From NCBI GenBank assembly GCA_946625715.1, contig CAMOTK010000036.1, forward strand, positions 1-12,219: a DNA stretch of 12,219 nucleotides, given 5' to 3'. Source of the DNA: an uncultured Prevotella sp. Lineage in GTDB: Bacteria; Bacteroidota; Bacteroidia; Bacteroidales; Bacteroidaceae. Position numbers and translations under genes: made by a program. Shown piece after piece: positions 8,449-12,219 of this stretch. The notes below the pieces were generated by a model that worked only from the letters and a program-made list of their open reading frames with translations, had not been told where the DNA came from and did not search any database. The stretch's first letter is position 1; every line of letters starts with the position of its first letter.

Positions 8449-9149
8449 AATTCTTTTAGGTTGATTCGTCCTTCGTAGATGGCTTTGCCAAACACCACTG
8501 CCGGTATGCCGGCCTCGTCGAGGGCAATGATGTCGTCCATCGACGACACGCCGCCACTGGCGATGAGATGGATGTCGGGGTAGGCCTTCATCACACTTTT
8601 GTAGAGTTGGATGGCAGGCCCTGTGAGGGTGCCGTCCTTAGAGATTTCCGTACAGAGCACCTTCGTGATGCCCATATCGATATAGCGGCGCAGGAAGGGC
8701 AGCAACTCTTCGCTCGAGTCTTCCTTCCAGCCGTTGATGCTAATCTTCCCGTGGCGCACGTCGGCACCCAGTATCATCTTCTCGGCGCCATACTGTTCAA
8801 TCCAGCGCCGACAGGTGTCTGGCTCCTGAACGGCAATGCTGCCCACCGTCACCATAGCGGCACCGGCCTCGAAGGCCTTCTCGATGTCGGCATCGGTCTT
8901 GATGCCGCCGCCGAAGTCGATGGTGAGCGAAGTCTCGGCCGTCAGACTGCTAAGCACGCGGTCGTTGACGATGTGGCGCGACTTGGCCCCGTCGAGGTCG
9001 ACCACATGCAGGCGCTGGAACCCGATGGCTTCAAACTGGCGCGCCATTTCGAGCGGCTCGCCGTAGACCGTCTTCTGGTCGTAGTCGCCTTTGGTCAGTC
9101 GGACGCATTGTCCGCCGATGATGTCGATGGCAGGTATCAGTTCTATCAT
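8409..9149 (-). CDS. hisA: ProFAR isomerase (phosphoribosylformimino-5-aminoimidazole carboxamide ribotide isomerase)
   Basis: HisA catalyses the Amadori rearrangement of ProFAR to PRFAR, supplying the substrate of HisHF. It is a HisF-like barrel of 246 residues. Catalytic aspartates are D9 in PAIDI and D130 in [14 protein letters not shown] (79-84) and ASGGVSS (197-203) are phosphate loops, and [10 protein letters not shown] (169-178) is the HisA-specific segment separating it from HisF. It starts in an ATGA overlap with hisH at 9146-9149. Its final 13 codons overlap the start of hisF in another frame, so its C-terminus ([12 protein letters not shown]) is encoded by DNA that also specifies the conserved HisF N-terminus. 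Confidence 0.97.
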   Translation of the reverse strand: MIELIPAIDIIGGQCVRLTKGDYDQKTVYGEPLEMARQFEAIGFQRLHVVDLDGAKSRHIVNDRVLSSLTAETSLTIDFGGGIKTDADIEKAFEAGAAMVTVGSIAVQEPDTCRRWIEQYGAEKMILGADVRHGKISINGWKEDSSEELLPFLRRYIDMGITKVLCTEISKDGTLTGPAIQLYKSVMKAYPDIHLIASGGVSSMDDIIALDEAGIPAVVFGKAIYEGRINLKELWDWQNASYPASM

Positions 9150-9733
9150 AGCGCCAGGAAGTTTTTAAGAATCTGTTCGCCCACGCTGCCACTCTTTTCG
9201 GGGTGGAACTGTGTGGCGTAGAAATTGTCTTTATGCAGAGCAGCAGAGTAGGGCAGCACATAGTCGGCCGTGGCAATCGTCTCCTCGCACAGCGGCACGT
9301 AGTAGCTGTGTACGAAGTAGACGTAGGGCGCTTCGAGCGAAGCAAAGAGCTGGCTCTTCAGGTCGTAGAGTGCGTTCCACCCCATGCAGGGCACCTTCTC
9401 CTCGTGCAGGGTGGGGCGGAAGCGCTTCACTTCAGCATCGAAGATGCCTAAGCAGTCGACGTCGCCTTCTTCCGAATGGCGGCAGAGCAACTGCTGGCCC
9501 ACGCAAATGCCCAGCACAGGCTGCGTGAGCGAGCAGATGACCTGGTCGAGGCCTCGCTCGCGGAGATAGGTCATCGCTCCCCGTGCTTCGCCCTGTCCGG
9601 GAAAGAGCACGCGGTCGGCCTGTCTCAGCTCTGCGGCGTCGTCGGTGAGCAGCGGCTCCACACCCAGTCGTCTCAATGCGTTGACCACCGAGTAGATGTT
9701 GCCTGCGTTGTATTTCACGATAGCTACTTGCAT
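9146..9733 (-). CDS. hisH: Imidazole glycerol phosphate synthase, glutaminase subunit
   Basis: HisH is the class I glutamine amidotransferase that releases ammonia from glutamine and channels it into HisF. The catalytic triad is C77 (in GICVGQQLL), H177 and E179 (in FHPEKSG). The 195-residue length is normal. Three motifs depart from the family pattern as I know it: the oxyanion-strand PGVG reads PGQG (45-48), the nucleophile elbow GICLGMQ reads GICVGQQ (75-81), and PHMGWN reads PCMGWN (115-120). The triad is intact, so activity is still expected. It starts 4 nt after the purU stop and ends in an ATGA overlap with hisA. Confidence 0.95.
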   Translation of the reverse strand: MQVAIVKYNAGNIYSVVNALRRLGVEPLLTDDAAELRQADRVLFPGQGEARGAMTYLRERGLDQVICSLTQPVLGICVGQQLLCRHSEEGDVDCLGIFDAEVKRFRPTLHEEKVPCMGWNALYDLKSQLFASLEAPYVYFVHSYYVPLCEETIATADYVLPYSAALHKDNFYATQFHPEKSGSVGEQILKNFLAL

Positions 9734-9737
9734 GGGC

Positions 9738-10601
9738 TTAGGAGAAGATGATGGTTTTGTTCTTATACGTCAGAATCTTGCGCTCAATATGCTTGCTCAC
9801 AGCACGCGAGAGCACAATCTTTTCCAGGTCTTTGCCTTTCAGTACCAGACTCTCGGGCGTGTCCTTATGGGTGATGCGGGCTACGTCTTGTTCGATAATC
9901 GGGCCGGCATCGAGCTCGTTGGTCACGTAGTGGCTGGTGGCACCAATGATTTTCACGCCGCGCTCCCAAGCCTGATGATAGGGCTTGGCGCCAACGAAGG
10001 CCGGAAGAAACGAGTGGTGGATGTTGATGATGTGGTGAGGATACTTGGCTATCATCTCGTCGCTGATAATCTGCATGTAGCGGGCCAGGACGATGAACGA
10101 GATGTCCTCTTTCTTGAGAAGCTCCATTTCGGCCTGCTCTACAGCGGCCTTGTTGGAATGGTCTTTCTTGATGCTCCACACGTAGTAGGGAATGCCAAAC
10201 TGCTCGGCCACATAGCGCAAGTCTTCGTGGTTGCTCACGATGCAGGGAATGTCGACGTTGAACTCGCCGGCCTTCCAGCGGGCCAGCAGGTCGTAGAGGC
10301 AGTGGCTCATCTTGCTCACGAAGATAGCCATGCGAGGGCGCTTGTCGCTATAGTACAGCGAGAACTTCATCTTGTAGCGTTGTGCATAGAGCGTGGTGAT
10401 ATAGTCGTAGAGCTTTTCACGCGGAATGAGGAAGCCTTCGAGCTCCCACTCTATACGCATGAAGAACATGCCGTCCTGGCGGTCAACGTATTGGTCCAGG
10501 TAGACAATGTTGCCCTTGTTGTCGGTTATGAATTTTGTGACTTCAGAAATGATGCCCTGCTTGTCGGGGCAGTGCAGAAGCAGAATGGCTGTTGGTTTCA
10601 T
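9738..10601 (-). CDS. purU: Formyltetrahydrofolate deformylase
   Basis: PurU hydrolyses 10-formyl-tetrahydrofolate to formate and THF, balancing one-carbon pools and supplying formate, for example to PurT. The 287-residue protein has an N-terminal ACT domain (about 5-80, beginning LLLHCPDKQGIISEV), then a formyltransferase fold. The second domain carries NIHHSFLPAF (193-202), with N193 and H195 in the catalytic region. It also carries GAKPYHQAWERGVK (204-217) and TNELDAGPIIEQD (227-239), with D231 matching the formyltransferase catalytic aspartate. The ACT domain separates PurU from PurN and Fmt. It is the first gene of the minus-strand run, with a promoter-like site about 40 nt upstream. The stop lies 4 nt from the hisH ATG. 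Confidence 0.95.
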   Translation of the reverse strand: MKPTAILLLHCPDKQGIISEVTKFITDNKGNIVYLDQYVDRQDGMFFMRIEWELEGFLIPREKLYDYITTLYAQRYKMKFSLYYSDKRPRMAIFVSKMSHCLYDLLARWKAGEFNVDIPCIVSNHEDLRYVAEQFGIPYYVWSIKKDHSNKAAVEQAEMELLKKEDISFIVLARYMQIISDEMIAKYPHHIINIHHSFLPAFVGAKPYHQAWERGVKIIGATSHYVTNELDAGPIIEQDVARITHKDTPESLVLKGKDLEKIVLSRAVSKHIERKILTYKNKTIIFS

Positions 10602-10622
10602 CTAATTGTTGTTATGTGTCAT
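10602..10622 (-). other. Possible 6-codon upstream mini-ORF in the purU leader
   Basis: The purU leader contains ATG followed by five sense codons and TAG, encoding MTHNNN, in the same frame as purU. The TAG directly abuts the purU ATG (TAGATG). It would lie on the transcript from the predicted promoter. No Shine-Dalgarno is visible for it, and so short an ORF can arise by chance in A/C-rich sequence. It could feed ribosomes into purU by re-initiation, but that is inference. Confidence 0.2.
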
Positions 10623-10641
10623 GATTTTGTAATTCAGGTTG

Positions 10642-10649
10642 CAAAGGTA
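10642..10649 (-). promoter_or_regulatory. Bacteroidetes-type -7 box upstream of purU
   Basis: Read on the minus strand, the site is TACCTTTG, an exact match to the Bacteroidetes housekeeping -7 consensus TAnnTTTG. The expected -33 TTTG about 19-21 bp upstream is not clear: that stretch is CG-rich around 10669-10673. Transcription would start near 10635-10637, giving a leader of roughly 35 nt before purU. It is the only promoter-like site I found on the minus strand and probably drives the whole purU-to-fbp run. Confidence 0.55.
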
Positions 10650-10728
10650 CATAAAATAATTGATAACACGCGCTCGCGTATCTTATTTCTTTCAAAAAAA
10701 TGCAGAAAACGCTTTTTCTTACGAAAAA

Positions 10729-10760
10729 TTTGGCCGTTTCAGATTAAATGATTACCTTTG
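10729..10760 (+). promoter_or_regulatory. Bacteroidetes-type promoter for rho
   Basis: TTTG at 10729-10732 and TACCTTTG at 10753-10760 are separated by 20 bp, matching the Bacteroidetes -33/-7 arrangement (TTTG, about 19-21 bp, TAnnTTTG). Transcription should begin near 10766, leaving a leader of about 108 nt before the rho ATG. No ATG occurs in that leader ahead of the rho start. Confidence 0.75.
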
Positions 10761-10765
10761 CACGC

Positions 10766-10831
10766 GATTTTCGAATCACAGCGTTTCCGTTCGCGAAACG
10801 TTTCTACCCTGATTTTTTGATAATCTATCAA
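10766..10831 (+). promoter_or_regulatory. rho leader with three successive short inverted repeats
   Basis: The predicted rho 5' leader holds three inverted repeats. GATT-TTCG-AATC at 10766-10777 would form a 4-bp stem with a UUCG loop at the transcript's 5' end. CGTTTC and GAAACG at 10782-10787 and 10795-10800 are separated by 7 nt. TTGATA-ATC-TATCAA spans 10817-10831. None is followed by a T-run typical of an intrinsic terminator. E. coli rho is autoregulated through its leader, so a control role is conceivable here but unproven. The last repeat could equally be a protein-binding palindrome. Confidence 0.35.
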
Positions 10832-10873
10832 TTAAACAGACCTAATTTTGAATCAACAACTATTTTGCATATC

Positions 10874-12219
10874 ATGTATACAAAGGAAGAATTACAGCAG
10901 ATGGAAATCCCTCAGCTGATGGCTGTGGCTAACGAGTTGGGCATCAAGGTGTCGCAAAACGACGAGCTCGATACCGTAGTTTATGCCATTCTCGATAAGG
11001 CAGCAGAAGATACGGCTGCCGGCATCGGACCTAAGAAGAAGCGCACGCGTATTGCGAAAAAAGATACCGACCGCGTATATACCGTCAGTGGTAAGGAAGG
11101 CGAAAACTTCGACGTGAAGAACAAGAAATCGATGGACGTCGCTGCACCCTCGCTCTTTGCCGAAACGCCCGAAGAACAACCCGTAGCCGAAGAGGCACAG
11201 GCCGAAAAGCCCGCAGCAGAAAAGAAAACTGCTGGGAAGAAGAAGGCTGATGAGGTTGCCGCACAGTTCCCCAAGCATCGCGGCCGTAAGTCGAAGGCCG
11301 AGCTGGCTGCTATCGCTGCCGCTCAGGAAGCCGCGAAGGCAGAAGAACAGCCGGCGCAGGACGAGCAGCCCGTGCAGGAAGAACAGCCCGTACAAGACGA
11401 GCAGCCCATGCAAGAAGAGCGCTTAGACGAAGTGGTGCCCGAGGCCGAAGAGCAGATGGCTACCGACGATATGCCCGATAGGGGACTGCTCGAGCAGTTG
11501 CAGGAAAAGATGGCACAGCACCAGCAGTCGGCCGACGGCCAAGACTTCGTTGACGAATACTGGGAAGGCGATCCCGCCGACGGCACCGACTTCATCACCG
11601 TTGTAGACCTGCCCATCGAGGACCAGGCAGCTATTCCCTCGCTCGACATCTTCGACCGTCCGATGGCTCATCAGACCGAGCAGGTCTATCAGCCCGCACC
11701 GCTCAGCACTTCACCCGTTGCGCAGGCAGCTGCCTACGACTTTGCCGACCTGATTACGGGCAATGGCGTGCTGGAACTCCTGCAGGACGGTTATGGATTC
11801 CTGCGCTCCAGCGACTACAACTATCTCTCTTCGCCCGACGATATCTACGTTTCGCCGCAGCAAATCAAGAAGTATTCGCTCAAGACGGGCGACGTCATCG
11901 ACTGCACCGTGCGTCCGCCTCACGATGGTGAGAAATATTTTGCGCTTTCCACCGTCACCAGCATCAACGGCCGAAACCCGTCGGAAGTGCGCGACCGTGT
12001 GTCGTTCGAACATCTGACGCCGCTCTTCCCTGAAGAGAAGTTCAACCTCACTGGCGACCGCGCCACCACCAATCCCTCGACACGTATCGTCGACCTCTTT
12101 GCGCCTATCGGCAAAGGCCAGCGCGCACTCATCGTGGCACAGCCCAAGACCGGTAAGACCATCTTGATGAAGGACATTGCCAACGCTATTGCCGCCAACC
12201 ATCCCGAGGCTTACATCAT
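10874..12219 (+). CDS. rho: Transcription termination factor Rho, with large N-terminal disordered insertion; C-terminus outside window
   Basis: Rho is the hexameric RNA helicase that ends transcription at C-rich, unstructured RNA. The window holds 448 residues. Residues 1-45 are the Rho N-terminal helical domain (YTKEELQQM, LMAVANELGI). Residues 46 to about 285 are a low-complexity insertion: basic patches (KKKRTRIAKKD 54-64, HRGRK 135-139), four hexapeptide repeats at 157-180, then acidic and Gln-rich sequence. The RNA-binding cold-shock-like domain follows at about 288-365, with GYGFLR (306-311) and DIYVSP. The ATPase P-loop is PKTGKT, with K428. In E. coli Rho the matching lysine is K184, so about 245 extra residues precede it. 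The start at 10874 is the first ATG after the promoter, and no Shine-Dalgarno is visible. The ATPase core, Q- and R-loops lie beyond the edge. Confidence 0.96.
   Translation, partial: MYTKEELQQMEIPQLMAVANELGIKVSQNDELDTVVYAILDKAAEDTAAGIGPKKKRTRIAKKDTDRVYTVSGKEGENFDVKNKKSMDVAAPSLFAETPEEQPVAEEAQAEKPAAEKKTAGKKKADEVAAQFPKHRGRKSKAELAAIAAAQEAAKAEEQPAQDEQPVQEEQPVQDEQPMQEERLDEVVPEAEEQMATDDMPDRGLLEQLQEKMAQHQQSADGQDFVDEYWEGDPADGTDFITVVDLPIEDQAAIPSLDIFDRPMAHQTEQVYQPAPLSTSPVAQAAAYDFADLITGNGVLELLQDGYGFLRSSDYNYLSSPDDIYVSPQQIKKYSLKTGDVIDCTVRPPHDGEKYFALSTVTSINGRNPSEVRDRVSFEHLTPLFPEEKFNLTGDRATTNPSTRIVDLFAPIGKGQRALIVAQPKTGKTILMKDIANAIAANHPEAYI
11342..11413 (+). repeat. Tandem repeat inside rho encoding four (E/D)EQPxQ hexapeptides
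   Basis: Four in-frame 18-nt units encode EEQPAQ, DEQPVQ, EEQPVQ and DEQPMQ (Rho residues 157-180). The alternation of EE and DE shows a 36-nt higher-order duplication. The two 36-nt halves match at 30 of 36 positions, and most differences are at third codon positions. A fifth, degraded unit (EER) follows. It lies in the disordered insertion and could vary in copy number between strains. Confidence 0.85.

Noticed and set aside
10713..10728. Inverted repeat TTTTTC-TTAC-GAAAAA just upstream of the rho promoter
   Set aside because: Short and A/T-only apart from one pair, in an A/T-rich region. It lies outside both predicted transcripts, so it cannot act as a terminator, and I cannot support an operator role.
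9696..10751. 351-codon open frame on the plus strand, antisense to purU and running into the intergenic region
   Set aside because: It is a shadow of purU: its protein matches no family I recognise, while the minus strand carries clear ACT and formyltransferase motifs. Its 3' end merely continues through the promoter region.
10892..11413. 173-codon open frame on the minus strand, antisense to rho, Leu/Phe-rich and membrane-like
   Set aside because: The hydrophobic repeats are the reverse complement of the Glu/Gln/Lys-rich Rho insertion. No promoter or start context supports it.
1..12219. Search for tRNA, rRNA, CRISPR arrays, insertion sequences, attachment sites and defence genes
   Set aside because: Nothing of these kinds was seen. 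Genes are packed with short gaps, and the only sizeable intergenic space (10602-10873) is accounted for by promoters and leaders.

Overview
The window looks like chromosomal DNA from a Bacteroidales bacterium, most likely Prevotella or a close relative. Three things point there. Both promoter-like sites read TACCTTTGCA, matching the Bacteroidetes -7 box (TAnnTTTG), and one has a TTTG -33 box 20 bp upstream. Start codons lack convincing Shine-Dalgarno sequences and follow A/C-rich leaders instead. Rho carries a very long low-complexity insertion in its N-terminal half, as Bacteroidetes Rho proteins do. The coding DNA looks fairly G+C-rich for that group (judged by eye, not computed). The species cannot be fixed from this sequence.

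Layout. Positions 1-10601 hold eleven genes, all on the minus strand, with gaps of 37 nt or less or with overlaps. In transcription order they are purU, hisH, hisA, hisF, hisIE, ftsE, lysC, lysA, a family 2 glycosyltransferase, a short GT4-like protein and class III fructose-bisphosphatase fbp, which runs off the left edge. No internal promoter is apparent, so the run reads as one long operon from a promoter near 10645. Positions 10602-10873 are an AT-rich divergent intergenic region with both promoters and the rho leader. From 10874 to the right edge is the 5' part of rho on the plus strand.

How the genes work together. hisH, hisA, hisF and hisIE supply the middle steps of histidine synthesis, from phosphoribosyl-ATP to imidazole-glycerol phosphate plus AICAR. 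PurU hydrolyses 10-formyl-THF, which is also needed to formylate AICAR, so purU next to hisHAF may link one-carbon supply to AICAR output. LysC and LysA are the first and last enzymes of the diaminopimelate/lysine pathway, which feeds peptidoglycan and protein. FtsE is the divisome ABC ATPase, here without ftsX. The two glycosyltransferase-like genes probably act on a surface glycan, and Fbp is the gluconeogenic phosphatase.

Most of the window is ordinary housekeeping sequence. I found no mobile element, CRISPR array, tRNA or rRNA, and I do not see an undescribed multi-gene system. The items most worth a second look are the roughly 240-residue disordered insertion in Rho with an internal tandem repeat, the GT4-like protein that seems to lack a donor-binding domain, altered glutaminase motifs in HisH, the 40-nt hisA/hisF overlap, and possible RNA structure in the rho leader.
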